Below are positions 8,201 through 17,449 of a stretch of DNA of 37,459 nt, piece by piece (within the stretch, counting starts at the first letter, position 1; every line of letters begins with the position of its first letter). Below the pieces are notes generated by a model, which was given only the letters and a program-made list of their open reading frames with translations, ran no database searches and was not told where the DNA came from. The DNA is from Candidatus Gastranaerophilales bacterium. GTDB lineage: Bacteria > Cyanobacteriota > Vampirovibrionia > Gastranaerophilales > Gastranaerophilaceae. The stretch spans positions 1 through 37,459 of the forward strand of contig JAEEXX010000006.1 in assembly GCA_016287985.1 (NCBI GenBank). The letters run 5' to 3'. The translations under genes were made by a program, and so were the position numbers.

Positions 8201-10138
8201 TTACAGGATTCGATTTTCTTTCGTATTTGGAGTTATGTGAATTTTGTAATCGTGATCGGAAAGATACAGCCGGAATAGCTCGTTATAAGTTTTATTCATA
8301 GGCTCAAATTTATTGCGTATTTTTTTAGGCCATTCAATAGAATCTTTCATGAGATACTTTTTCCCTATCGCTATTTTATATGTTTTTGTCAAATCTATCG
8401 GTTCAAACATTCCGCTCATAGGATTGCGAACTTTTACTGCATCTGAATACTTTTCACTCGAAGTTCCGTTGTTAATAGAATCTATCTTACGTCTATCAAC
8501 CTGAATATCGGACCAGTGTATTATAGTATTTCTGTTTTTATCTTTAATATTATCAAGAATGTTTTCTACAATCATACCTGTAAGTTCTTCGCCTGTTATT
8601 TCACCCATTTGAACACCGGATAATTCTTCGCTCACACCATCAAATACTTTCATAACAGCTAAATTATTTGAACCGTCCTCAAGTCCGCCCCTGACTATTG
8701 ATGATTGAATCCCTGCCGCAAATATGTCAGAATCAATTTTTTCTTTTATTGTACTTTTTACAGCACTTGTTAAAAAATTCATCAGATAGCTGTTCTGATA
8801 ACGAATTTCTTTTGCATAAGAAAGTTTCGTCATCCCCTGTTTAACGCCTTCTGTCTCCTGCATTTTTAATTTTGCTTGTACATAAATTAAGTTTTTAAAA
8901 TCTTCATTTTGCATTAAAGAATTTCTAAGTTCAGGCTTGTAAACACCGAGTTCCGAGAGAACAATATTAACATACATCGGAAAATTTTCTTTCGCTGCAG
9001 AAAGAGCATCTTCTGATTTTAATTCGTCCACGGATACTATAGGCTCCATATCTTTTTCCAGGTACTCATCAAGAAATTTTTTGAACGGATGAGACTCAAT
9101 TCCATCAGATAATGTTGTCGATGTGAAATACGGTGTCATAGAAACTTTTACCAAATCACCGTTATCATCAAATTCAAAATTGATTGCTTTTATCATTTCA
9201 TTATCTTTACCAAGTGAATTAATACTGGTTTTACCGACATTCGATTGTGTATTTAAATGGTCATGCCCGTTTAATATATGATTAATTTGAGGGACATCTT
9301 TTCTGACTATTTCTGCCAAACGTTCTCCCATATGAGATAAAAGAACGACAACCCCTTTAGGATTTTCATTTTTGAATCTGTCAACTTCTTTTTTAACCGC
9401 ATCTATTGTGCCTTGCAGTGTTTGTTCGGTTAACGCAGTATCTTTTTGATTTGAATTATCGTAAAACTCCAAGCCCTCACATAATCCCGGATTATAAAAA
9501 TCCATACTGGGAATAGTTATTCCTAAAAATAAAACCTTGTGAATCAAGTTAGGGTTCTTATCATCCGGGATTTCATAAACATAAGATTTTAATATCTTCG
9601 GATTGTTTTCCATTTCTTTTTTAATTAATGGAGACTTTTCTAAATCAACGTTCGTAATAAGCGTTTTCATATCATTTTTACGCATAACATTCAGCATAAA
9701 ACGAGTTCCGCCATCAAGACAATGATTTCCCATTGTATAAATAGTTTCAAAGTTAAATTTTAACAAACCTTCCTGAACTTTCTTTAAAAGTTCTTCATAT
9801 TTTAAATTATTGTGCAATGCAGATTTTTTAACTAATTCGATTGTTTTCTGCAGGGCTAGATTCTGCAAATCGCCGTTAGTTAATTCAGGACGGGTAATAA
9901 ATCCGCGTTTGGATGGATTTATAAACCAATCACCAACTATTGCAAGAATATTAACGACAGATGCTCCCAGACTATTTGGGAAAATTTCGTTTTTATTTTT
10001 ATCAAAAGTATTAAGTAAATCTGTGAGTCCGTTTGTAATATTACCATGATTATCGGAAAATGCAGCTATATTTACTTTTGCGCCCTTGAATGATATATAA
10101 TCAACATCCCTTAATCCGTAATTTATACCTGTAATCAT
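8201..10138 (-). CDS. Calcineurin-like metallophosphoesterase / 5'-nucleotidase-like protein without an evident signal peptide
   Basis: AAFSDNHGNI, AIVGDWF, YTMGNHCLDGG, VVLLSHMGER, HILNGHDHLNT metallophosphoesterase motifs; N-terminus MITGINYGLRDVDYISFKGAKVN is not hydrophobic. Confidence 0.85.
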   Translation of the reverse strand: MITGINYGLRDVDYISFKGAKVNIAAFSDNHGNITNGLTDLLNTFDKNKNEIFPNSLGASVVNILAIVGDWFINPSKRGFITRPELTNGDLQNLALQKTIELVKKSALHNNLKYEELLKKVQEGLLKFNFETIYTMGNHCLDGGTRFMLNVMRKNDMKTLITNVDLEKSPLIKKEMENNPKILKSYVYEIPDDKNPNLIHKVLFLGITIPSMDFYNPGLCEGLEFYDNSNQKDTALTEQTLQGTIDAVKKEVDRFKNENPKGVVVLLSHMGERLAEIVRKDVPQINHILNGHDHLNTQSNVGKTSINSLGKDNEMIKAINFEFDDNGDLVKVSMTPYFTSTTLSDGIESHPFKKFLDEYLEKDMEPIVSVDELKSEDALSAAKENFPMYVNIVLSELGVYKPELRNSLMQNEDFKNLIYVQAKLKMQETEGVKQGMTKLSYAKEIRYQNSYLMNFLTSAVKSTIKEKIDSDIFAAGIQSSIVRGGLEDGSNNLAVMKVFDGVSEELSGVQMGEITGEELTGMIVENILDNIKDKNRNTIIHWSDIQVDRRKIDSINNGTSSEKYSDAVKVRNPMSGMFEPIDLTKTYKIAIGKKYLMKDSIEWPKKIRNKFEPMNKTYNELFRLYLSDHDYKIHITPNTKENRIL

Positions 10139-10212
10139 TTTTGCACCTGCGACTAATCTTCTTTACAATTGTATAAAACACGAACAAAATTTTTTTTGCG
10201 CCTTCTATTTAA

Positions 10213-10950
10213 TTATTTTTTCATGGCACTAATTATTATATTTCTTGCAAATATCGCTTCTTCTTTAGTTAGTTGCGGCGTATCTTTGAGTTTATATTCA
10301 ATACCGAGTTCTTTATATTTAGAAATAGCCAAATTGTGATATGGTAGAATATCCAAAGCTTTAATATTTTTTAAACCTGCAAGAAATCTTCCCATTCCTT
10401 TCAGATAGTGTTCATTATAAGTAATTCCGGGGACAACAACATGCCTAATCCATACCGGTTTATCTATATCAGACAAATATCTGGCAAACTCCAAAATATT
10501 CTTATTAGAATGTCCCGTGAGTTTTTTATGCTCCTCGTCATCTATATGTTTAATATCGAGCATTACAAGACTTGTATACTTTAACAAATTATCAAATTTG
10601 TATTTATTTTCAGAATTAAATAATATTCCCGAAGTATCCAGTGCGGTATGAATATTTCTTTCATGCGCAAGTCTAAAAAGTTCCGCAACAAAATCTGCCT
10701 GAACTAAAGGCTCTCCACCCGTAACGGTAATCCCGCCTTTACAAAACTCTTTTACCCCTTCATATTTTTCAAGAATTTGAGAAGCACTCATCTCTTCTAC
10801 ATTATTTTTTCCTATTACCCAAGTATCAGGATTATGGCAGTATAAACATCTCATTGGACAGCCTTGAGTAAAAATAACAAACCTAATTCCAGGTCCGTCA
10901 ACAGTACCGCATGTTTCTATCGAATGAATTTTTCCTTTTAATTCTGACAT
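10213..10950 (-). CDS. pflA: Pyruvate formate-lyase-activating enzyme (radical SAM)
   Basis: HSIETCGTVDGPGIRFVIFTQGCPMRCLYCHNPDTW (CxxxCxxC), GGITVTGGEPLVQ. Confidence 0.93.
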   Translation of the reverse strand: MSELKGKIHSIETCGTVDGPGIRFVIFTQGCPMRCLYCHNPDTWVIGKNNVEEMSASQILEKYEGVKEFCKGGITVTGGEPLVQADFVAELFRLAHERNIHTALDTSGILFNSENKYKFDNLLKYTSLVMLDIKHIDDEEHKKLTGHSNKNILEFARYLSDIDKPVWIRHVVVPGITYNEHYLKGMGRFLAGLKNIKALDILPYHNLAISKYKELGIEYKLKDTPQLTKEEAIFARNIIISAMKK

Positions 10951-10951
10951 A

Positions 10952-11689
10952 TTATCTCAGCCTCAAAAATGCTTCAATTTTTGCTCGGACTGAATTTGAT
11001 GCATAGTCATCAATATCAACGTATAGACCATTGTATTTGTCTGCCAAATATTTAGCCAGTTGCGCCTTTGAGCAAAATGCCTGTGAATAAAATACCGTCG
11101 GAATATTTTCATCAACAAACATTTCTAAATCTAAGTCAGCAGGAGTTCCTGCTTCAACACACCTAATCCAGCCGTATACCTGCGTTGTTGGAGGAAATAA
11201 CTTTAATATTTCCAAATCGTTCGGAGGCACGCCCCAAAAACCGGGGGTAAATACGGTTTGCCTGTTAACTTGTTCATAATCTCTTTTATATATTTCCGGA
11301 TTTATAATTCCTGCAGTTATCAATTGAACTTTTTCATGTAACGGCAAATTGCTTGTACAAATTTTAATATTCCGCTTTGGTTCCAAATTCTCAAAAATTG
11401 TTGTTATTACATCAAACCCCAAGTCTTCAAGAATTTTTGATGCAAACCAACCGCTGTCACATTTATCTTTACCTATTGGGGCTACAATCAGGTCAGGTTT
11501 TAAATAGCAAGTATTGTCAATTATATTGTGTATAATTTTGCAGTACGAATCCGGCAAAATATTGGTTTTAGGATAATTAAAATCAACATCCAAATCAATC
11601 CATTCTGCATTGTGATACTTAGCTTTTATACCATTAACTATTGAAGGTTCAGGATATCCCCAAAACCCGATTTTTCTAACACTCGTCAT
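10952..11689 (-). CDS. Conserved-looking protein of unknown function in operon with pflA
   Basis: 1-bp gap to pflA; ORF with MTSVRKIGFWGYPEP.. start (alternative TTG at 11707); no recognised domain. Confidence 0.75.
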   Translation of the reverse strand: MTSVRKIGFWGYPEPSIVNGIKAKYHNAEWIDLDVDFNYPKTNILPDSYCKIIHNIIDNTCYLKPDLIVAPIGKDKCDSGWFASKILEDLGFDVITTIFENLEPKRNIKICTSNLPLHEKVQLITAGIINPEIYKRDYEQVNRQTVFTPGFWGVPPNDLEILKLFPPTTQVYGWIRCVEAGTPADLDLEMFVDENIPTVFYSQAFCSKAQLAKYLADKYNGLYVDIDDYASNSVRAKIEAFLRLR

Positions 11690-11705
11690 ATAATAAGGAT
11701 AACAC

Positions 11706-11730
11706 AAAAGACAAAAGATTTTTGTCTTTT
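11706..11730. repeat. 11-bp perfect inverted repeat (hairpin)
   Basis: AAAAGACAAAA-GAT-TTTTGTCTTTT between the symporter 3' end and the next gene; possible weak terminator or operator. Confidence 0.55.
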
Positions 11731-11760
11731 TAGATATTTTGACGTATTTGATGCACTTAA

Positions 11761-13086
11761 CTACTCAATTACATCATTGTAGCTTTCAGGGTTGTTCAAC
11801 AAATCGTAATTTATTTCATTTTCATTATCGGCAATAGCAGCTGCTACAACTGCGTCAGACGTAACATTAACAAGCGTTCTCATCATATCTGTTATTCTTT
11901 CGATTGTAAACAAGAATGCAAAACCTGCAACAAGCTGTTCAGGACTCAATCCCAAACCGTTAAGCACCAGTGCTATTGTAATCAAACCTGCACCGGGGAT
12001 ACCCGCAGAAGTACTTGATGCAACAATAGCTAACAAGGCAACTTGAACGATGATTAAAGGCGTTAACGCTATACCATAAGCCTGAGCAAGAAATATAACT
12101 GCAACTACCTGTAGCAAAGCTGTTCCATCCATATTCAAGGTTGCACCCAATGGTATTACAAAACTTGTAACTTTATGCGAAATACCTCTTTTTTCACAGC
12201 ACGCAATTGTCAAAGGAAGCGTTGCAGAAGAACTGGCTGTTCCAAAAGCAACCATCATAGCTTCTGCTATAGCAGCATAAAGCATCCATACCGGAACTTT
12301 TGAAAATATTCTTAAAAATACAGGATAAACAACAAATAACTGAATACCAAAACCTAAAGCCAAAACACCCAAATATTTCGATATCGCCATAAATATATCA
12401 ATACCAAAAGCTGAGACAGCTATGGCAGTTAAAGCAAAAACACCTGGAGCTGCAAAACACATTATCCAATCAGTTATTTTCATTGTTGCAGCAAATATTG
12501 ATTCAAAGAAACTTACAAATGGTCTGTTAATTTCACCGACTCTTGCCAAGGCAACAGAAAACATTACGGCAAAAACAATTATTGGAACCATCTCGCCGCT
12601 TGCAACTGCTGCAAGCGGATTTTTAGGTACAAACCCTAAAATAAGATTTAAAAGATTTCCTTTTTGAGATTCAATAGTTGCAGCAACCTGAGCTTGAATA
12701 CCTGTTGCTACATCAGAATTAATATATGCTGCTGCACCTAAGCCCGGTTTAATCAAAAGCGCAAGACCTGCACCCAATGCAACTGCAATAGTTGTAATTA
12801 TTGCATAGTAGCATATCATTTTGGTGCCCAGTTTACCTAGCTGTTTACTATCCCCGATACTGGTAATACCTATGACAATTGCAGATATAACCAACGGAAT
12901 TACAACCATTTGTATAAGTCTGATAAATAATTGCCCAATAAACGTTAATGCATTCATTATTATCGGATTTTGGTTTGTGTGAAGCCAAACTCCAGCAAAT
13001 ATACCTAAAATCAGTCCTGCAAAAATATGCCAGTTTCTTTTTAACCCCAACCCGAGCGCAATCATAACCTGCATATACAATTTCAT
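11761..13086 (-). CDS. Dicarboxylate/amino acid:cation symporter (DAACS family, GltP/DctA-like)
   Basis: FIRLIQMVVIPLVISAIVIGITSIGDSKQLGKLG; AFGTASSSATLPLTIACCE; PLGATLNMDGTALLQ; SAGIPGAGLI. Confidence 0.95.
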   Translation of the reverse strand: MKLYMQVMIALGLGLKRNWHIFAGLILGIFAGVWLHTNQNPIIMNALTFIGQLFIRLIQMVVIPLVISAIVIGITSIGDSKQLGKLGTKMICYYAIITTIAVALGAGLALLIKPGLGAAAYINSDVATGIQAQVAATIESQKGNLLNLILGFVPKNPLAAVASGEMVPIIVFAVMFSVALARVGEINRPFVSFFESIFAATMKITDWIMCFAAPGVFALTAIAVSAFGIDIFMAISKYLGVLALGFGIQLFVVYPVFLRIFSKVPVWMLYAAIAEAMMVAFGTASSSATLPLTIACCEKRGISHKVTSFVIPLGATLNMDGTALLQVVAVIFLAQAYGIALTPLIIVQVALLAIVASSTSAGIPGAGLITIALVLNGLGLSPEQLVAGFAFLFTIERITDMMRTLVNVTSDAVVAAAIADNENEINYDLLNNPESYNDVIE

Positions 13087-13264
13087 ATATTCAAAACCTC
13101 TCTAATCTCTTTTAACCAGACCATTGTACTATTTTTTAATAAAAAAAACAAGTTAGGAGTCAATATAAGGATGTGAGGAACGTGTAATGTTTGCATTAGG
13201 CTCATAAAAGTGAGGTAAGTATATTAAAAAGACATTAGCATTCATGAACTTAAAATATTTAAAG

Positions 13265-14056
13265 CTATTTCAACTCGTTATACCTGCTCTCCAAAATTTG
13301 CAATCTATGCTTGTCCACATCAGATAAATGTTTGTTCAAAATTTCTTTATTCTTCAACCATAATAATTCAAATTCAAGAGCTTTTCTTAATCCTGATTCC
13401 AAATTGGAATTTTCCAGAAGAGCTGCATCAAAAATGACTTTTCTTGTTTCAAATCCAGACAAATTTTGCAAAGAAATTGTTTTTAAAAATTTAATTGAAG
13501 CTTTTGAAACAGCACCCCCAATTATTAAATCTTTTTTATAATCTATTGTTTTTTGAGAAAGATCACTCGCTATTTTCAAAAGTTTATCAGAATTTACATA
13601 AGAACAATTCCATCCGAGGGAATATGCCATATCGCTCCTCCCGAAAACTATGCCGTTTAATTTCTTAGCCTCTTCCGACGACAAAATCTCATCAAGATTT
13701 GTGTAACCGGTTATAGTCTCGATATTTACAAATAATTTTAAAGCCTCAAAGGCACTATCAGAATAAGCTATTTTCATCAATTTTATAAATTTTTTCAATG
13801 CATAAGCGGATTCTACCATTGGCGCAACAATTGAACATGCTCCAATAGTACTTGTAATACGCATATCATTTAACGCTTCACAACCGCCTATTTTGACAGT
13901 TAAATCAATATTAAACGTATTTAAAAGATCTTTAAGGTAAAAAATTTCTTCAACGCTCGAACCTTCTTCTCCAAATTCAGCTTTTATTGCCATCATATTG
14001 TAATTGTTTTTTAGCTCAAGCAGAGTCTCTGACAGCTTTTCCTCCAGACAGTTCAT
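13265..14056 (-). CDS. HpcH/HpaI aldolase / citrate lyase-like protein
   Basis: IKAEFGEEGSSVEEIFYLKDLLNTFNIDLTVKIGGCEALNDMR.., APMVESAYALKKF, NIETITGYTNLDEIL, GIVFGRSDM. Confidence 0.75.
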   Translation of the reverse strand: MNCLEEKLSETLLELKNNYNMMAIKAEFGEEGSSVEEIFYLKDLLNTFNIDLTVKIGGCEALNDMRITSTIGACSIVAPMVESAYALKKFIKLMKIAYSDSAFEALKLFVNIETITGYTNLDEILSSEEAKKLNGIVFGRSDMAYSLGWNCSYVNSDKLLKIASDLSQKTIDYKKDLIIGGAVSKASIKFLKTISLQNLSGFETRKVIFDAALLENSNLESGLRKALEFELLWLKNKEILNKHLSDVDKHRLQILESRYNELK

Positions 14057-14080
14057 GCAATCATCTCCGAAACAAATTAA

Positions 14081-15094
14081 TTATATAATTTCTTTACCAA
14101 CTATAGGTGCTATTTGCTTGATTTCTTGATAAAGCTGACCATATTGTTCCGGATATAATGACTGTGCTCCATCACACAAGGCACAATCCGGATTATAATG
14201 GACTTCAATAATAAGTCCGTCGCAGCCTGCAGCAATAGCCGCTCTTGACATAGGCTCCACTTTATCTCTTAATCCCGTACCATGCGAAGGGTCAACTATA
14301 ACCGGTAAATGACTGAGTTTCTTTATTACAGGAATCGCTGCTAAATCAAGCGTGTTTCTTGTATATGTTTCAAAAGTTCTTATTCCTCTTTCGCAAAGGA
14401 TTATTTGCCCGTTCCCGCCTGCCATAATATATTCAGCAGATTGAAGCCATTCTTCGTATGTTGAAGAAAGTCCACGTTTTAAAATTACCGGTTTATGTAT
14501 TGTCCCAAGTTCTTTGAGCAGATTAAAATTCTGCATGTTTCTTGCACCGACTTGAAATATATCAACATATTTCATAAACATATCAATCTGCGAAATATCA
14601 ATAATTTCAGTTGCAACAGCCAATCCATAATTATCGGCGACACTTCTTAAAATTTTTAAACCTTCCTCTCCAATGCCTTGAAACGCATACGGACTTGTTC
14701 TTGGTTTAAATGCACCGCCGCGAATAACTTTAACGTTATATTTCAATAATTCCTTAACGGTTTCGTCGACCTGTTCATACGATTCAACAGCACAAGGGCC
14801 TGCAATTAGTCCGGCATGCTTTCCTCCGAATTTAACACCATTGACCTCTACAATTGTATCTTCACTTTTAAAAGCTCTCGTTGTCAGCTTGTAATTTGTC
14901 GTTAGTTGTATTACTTCCGTAACTCCCGGTAAAAGTTCGAAATCACGTTTATCTGTGAGCTTGCTTCCTATCGCAGAAATTACTATTTTTAGTTCACCTT
15001 TAGATACTCTGGCTTCAAATCCTTTTGCTTCAATAGACTTAACGACATTTGCTATCTGTGCTTCATCAGCACTCGCATTCATTACAACAAGCAT
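14081..15094 (-). CDS. aroF: 3-deoxy-7-phosphoheptulonate (DAHP) synthase, ferredoxin-like N-domain type
   Basis: AGPCAVESYEQVDETV, IRGGAFKPRTSPYAFQGIGEEGL, GARNMQNF, LKRGLSST, VIVDPSHGTG. Confidence 0.95.
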   Translation of the reverse strand: MLVVMNASADEAQIANVVKSIEAKGFEARVSKGELKIVISAIGSKLTDKRDFELLPGVTEVIQLTTNYKLTTRAFKSEDTIVEVNGVKFGGKHAGLIAGPCAVESYEQVDETVKELLKYNVKVIRGGAFKPRTSPYAFQGIGEEGLKILRSVADNYGLAVATEIIDISQIDMFMKYVDIFQVGARNMQNFNLLKELGTIHKPVILKRGLSSTYEEWLQSAEYIMAGGNGQIILCERGIRTFETYTRNTLDLAAIPVIKKLSHLPVIVDPSHGTGLRDKVEPMSRAAIAAGCDGLIIEVHYNPDCALCDGAQSLYPEQYGQLYQEIKQIAPIVGKEII

Positions 15095-15182
15095 TAACTA
15101 TCTCCTTAAACTCTAACTATCATTATACACAAAATCTATAATGTGGTATACTAAAATAATCAGATATTTAAGGGTAGATAAA

Positions 15183-15506
15183 ATGGCAACGTTTAAAGAT
15201 ATGGAAGACAGCCTCAAGAGCTTTATTATGCAGGAACAGTCCGATGCACATAATGTTAAGACAATGAATGCTGCAAAATATAATAATATCAAAATTTGGA
15301 TGGATCCTACGAGAAATCAAACCCCGCATGTTGTAATAAGGATTTCCATATCGGAAGCTGTTTTTACGCTTAACGGTTTTAATAAGCTGAATGGCGGTCT
15401 TGGTTACGAAGAACGAATTGTACAAAAATGGTTTGGCAGATACGGAGTTAAGGATAAGTTAACTGAACTCTGGAACTTTGCAGAAAAGAATAAAGAGGAT
15501 CATTAA
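15183..15506 (+). CDS. Hypothetical protein (~107 aa)
   Basis: ATG at 15183; ends 1 nt before the downstream HxlR gene start (15508), so likely operonic. Confidence 0.75.
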   Translation: MATFKDMEDSLKSFIMQEQSDAHNVKTMNAAKYNNIKIWMDPTRNQTPHVVIRISISEAVFTLNGFNKLNGGLGYEERIVQKWFGRYGVKDKLTELWNFAEKNKEDH

Positions 15507-15507
15507 A

Positions 15508-15867
15508 ATGAATTATAAAGAGCTGGCGAGTAATTCTGTCGGAGTGTTGCTCCAACTGGTCGGCGCAAAATGGAAACTTTTAATAATAAAAGAACTCCTT
15601 TTAAAAGAACACAGGTTCTGTGAATTAAAAAAGAAACTTGGATGTACTTCAAAAGTTTTAACAAGATGTCTCAAAGAAATGGAAATGGACGGTCTTGTTG
15701 TAAGAGAAAATGATGATAAATCAAAAATAGCGGAATATTATCTTACTGACATAGGTTATACTCTTCGTCCTGTAATAGATGCAATGCAAAAATGGGGTAA
15801 AGAATATAAAAGATTACGTAAATTAATGGAGAAATATAATAATGAAACTGACTTATCTTGGACATAG
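15508..15867 (+). CDS. HxlR-family winged-helix transcriptional regulator
   Basis: VGAKWKLLIIKELLLKEHRFCELKKKLGCTSKVLTRCLKEMEMDGLVVRE..EYYLTDIGYTLRPVIDAMQKWG. Confidence 0.9.
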   Translation: MNYKELASNSVGVLLQLVGAKWKLLIIKELLLKEHRFCELKKKLGCTSKVLTRCLKEMEMDGLVVRENDDKSKIAEYYLTDIGYTLRPVIDAMQKWGKEYKRLRKLMEKYNNETDLSWT

Positions 15868-16504
15868 CGCATTTGAAATTCAAACACAAAATGGTAAAAT
15901 CTTAATCGATCCGTTTTTAGTTAATTCACCAAACTATAATTATTCAGAGGTAACGGATATTTTTGTAACACATGCGCACAGCGACCACCTTGGAAATGCA
16001 ATTGAAATATCAAAGGCAACAGGCGCAAAAATTACTGCGATTTTTGAACTTGCAAATTACTGCGCAAGACACGGAGCAAAAACAAACGGTATCGGTTTAG
16101 GTGCCTGGATTGATTATTCTTGGGGAAGAGTTATTGCAGTTCCGGCATTTCATTCAAGTTCTTTTGACAATGGTGCTTACGGAGGTTCACCTTGCGGTTT
16201 CATTTTTGATATAGAAGGTAAAACATTATACCATGCAGGAGACACAGCTTTAAATTCGGAAATGAAAGTAATCGGGGAAATATATCAACCGGATATTGCA
16301 ATGCTTCCTATCGGCGGAACTTATACAATGGATATTGAAAATGCAGTCAAGGCATCAGAGTGGCTCAATGTTTCAGTTGTAATACCTATGCATTATAATA
16401 CATTCGAAGCGATAAATGTTGATATAAATGAATTTGAACGACAAATAAGAGAAAAGGGGAAGATGCCCGGCATAATGAAAATTGGTTGCGAAAGTAATAT
16501 TTAA
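15842..16504 (+). CDS. UPF0173 / UlaG-like metal-dependent hydrolase (MBL fold)
   Basis: MKLTYLGHSAFEIQ..ILIDPFL..VTHAHSDHLG..AVPAFHSSSF..YHAGDTAL..MLPIGGTYTMD..VIPMHYNTF. Confidence 0.93.
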   Translation: MKLTYLGHSAFEIQTQNGKILIDPFLVNSPNYNYSEVTDIFVTHAHSDHLGNAIEISKATGAKITAIFELANYCARHGAKTNGIGLGAWIDYSWGRVIAVPAFHSSSFDNGAYGGSPCGFIFDIEGKTLYHAGDTALNSEMKVIGEIYQPDIAMLPIGGTYTMDIENAVKASEWLNVSVVIPMHYNTFEAINVDINEFERQIREKGKMPGIMKIGCESNI

Positions 16505-16509
16505 GAAAT

Positions 16510-16551
16510 AAAAAGAGGCGGGCTTGCCAATTGGCAAGCCCGCCTCTTTTT
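16510..16551. terminator. Bidirectional Rho-independent terminator (perfect 2x21-nt palindrome)
   Basis: AAAAAGAGGCGGGCTTGCCAA|TTGGCAAGCCCGCCTCTTTTT between convergent genes. Confidence 0.95.
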
Positions 16552-16558
16552 GTGAAAC

Positions 16559-17017
16559 TTATTCTTCAAACTGCTCTGCAACCTCAAACGGCTGTTCTGC
16601 AAGCTTTAGAGTCTCTCTATCTATAATACCTCTCTTTAATTCGGTAAAAGAAGCCTTTTTTGAATTAAACATTTTCTTTAAAAACTCATACGCCACTTTA
16701 GGATCACATTTTGTACCACAAGTAAACAAATCTACCGCTGCGTAACCCAATTCAGGCCATGTATGAATAGCTAAATGGCTCTCCGATATAATTACCACAC
16801 CGCTTACGCCATAGGGGTTAAACATATGAAAACATTTTTGAACTATTGTAGCACCGCATTCCAGCGCTGCATCTACCATGAACTTTTCAACTTTATCAAT
16901 ATTGTTGAGTATATTAGAATCACATTCAAAAAACTCTGCGAGGACATGCTGTCCAAGGTTAACTCTGTCCAAGTGCTGCTCCTCAAGAGCTTCTATAGAA
17001 GATGATATTACTGCCAA
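16559..17017 (-). CDS. speD: S-adenosylmethionine decarboxylase proenzyme (bacterial SpeD)
   Basis: LGQHVLAEFFECD..SGVVIISESHLAIHTWPELGYAAVDLFTCGTKCDP (pyruvoyl Ser region ESHLAIHTWPE). TTG start at 17017 chosen because aaaggagg lies at ideal spacing; the ORF-track start at 17080 seems too long. Confidence 0.93.
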   Translation of the reverse strand: MAVISSSIEALEEQHLDRVNLGQHVLAEFFECDSNILNNIDKVEKFMVDAALECGATIVQKCFHMFNPYGVSGVVIISESHLAIHTWPELGYAAVDLFTCGTKCDPKVAYEFLKKMFNSKKASFTELKRGIIDRETLKLAEQPFEVAEQFEE

Positions 17018-17197
17018 TTCATGTGCCTCCTTTATAAAATTATTTTTAACAACGTTATACATAATACTACAAAAAACCAAAAATAAAAAATTTGTACAAT
17101 TTACACTTTATATATTAACAAATGTTTACATTTCATAACGTAAAATTGTATATTACATATTTTTTAAGTTTAAAAGACATAGCACAATTCGCAATAA

Positions 17198-17416
17198 ACT
17201 TTAAATCCAGATTATAACAATGGTCAGTTCAAAACTTTGAACAGCACTTTTAAAATTTACTCAAAAGACTGGCTAAATAAATATGATGATTATCAAAAAA
17301 ACGACACAATGAATGACAATCAAATGACATGCAATCGACAAACAAATGACAATCAAATGACAACAAACAATAATGATAAATCTTTCAAGTGGACACAGAA
17401 TGGACATGGACATTAA
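17198..17416 (+). pseudogene. Degenerate 3' remnant of a probable phage/plasmid replication-type gene
   Basis: Open frame without a proper start: TLNPDYNNGQFKTLNSTFKIYSKDWLNKYDDYQKNDTMNDNQMTCNRQTNDNQMTTNNNDKSFKWTQNGHGH*. The NDNQMT repeats resemble tails of phage replisome-organizer-type proteins. Confidence 0.45.
17312..17362 (+). repeat. 18-bp direct repeat AATGACAATCAAATGACA, two copies 33 bp apart
   Basis: Copies at 17312-17329 and 17345-17362, with a third partial copy between them. Confidence 0.85.
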
Positions 17417-17421
17417 GCATT

Positions 17422-17446
17422 AAAAAAGAGGGTTTGAAACCCTCTT
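17422..17446 (-). terminator. Rho-independent terminator downstream of tRNA-Val
   Basis: Minus strand: AAGAGGGTTTCAAACCCTCTTTTTT hairpin plus T-run. Confidence 0.85.
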
Positions 17447-17449
17447 AAA

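Noticed and set aside
17312-17362. CRISPR-like repeats
   Set aside because: Only two exact copies with a 15-bp spacer, no cas genes, and in frame with a coding remnant.
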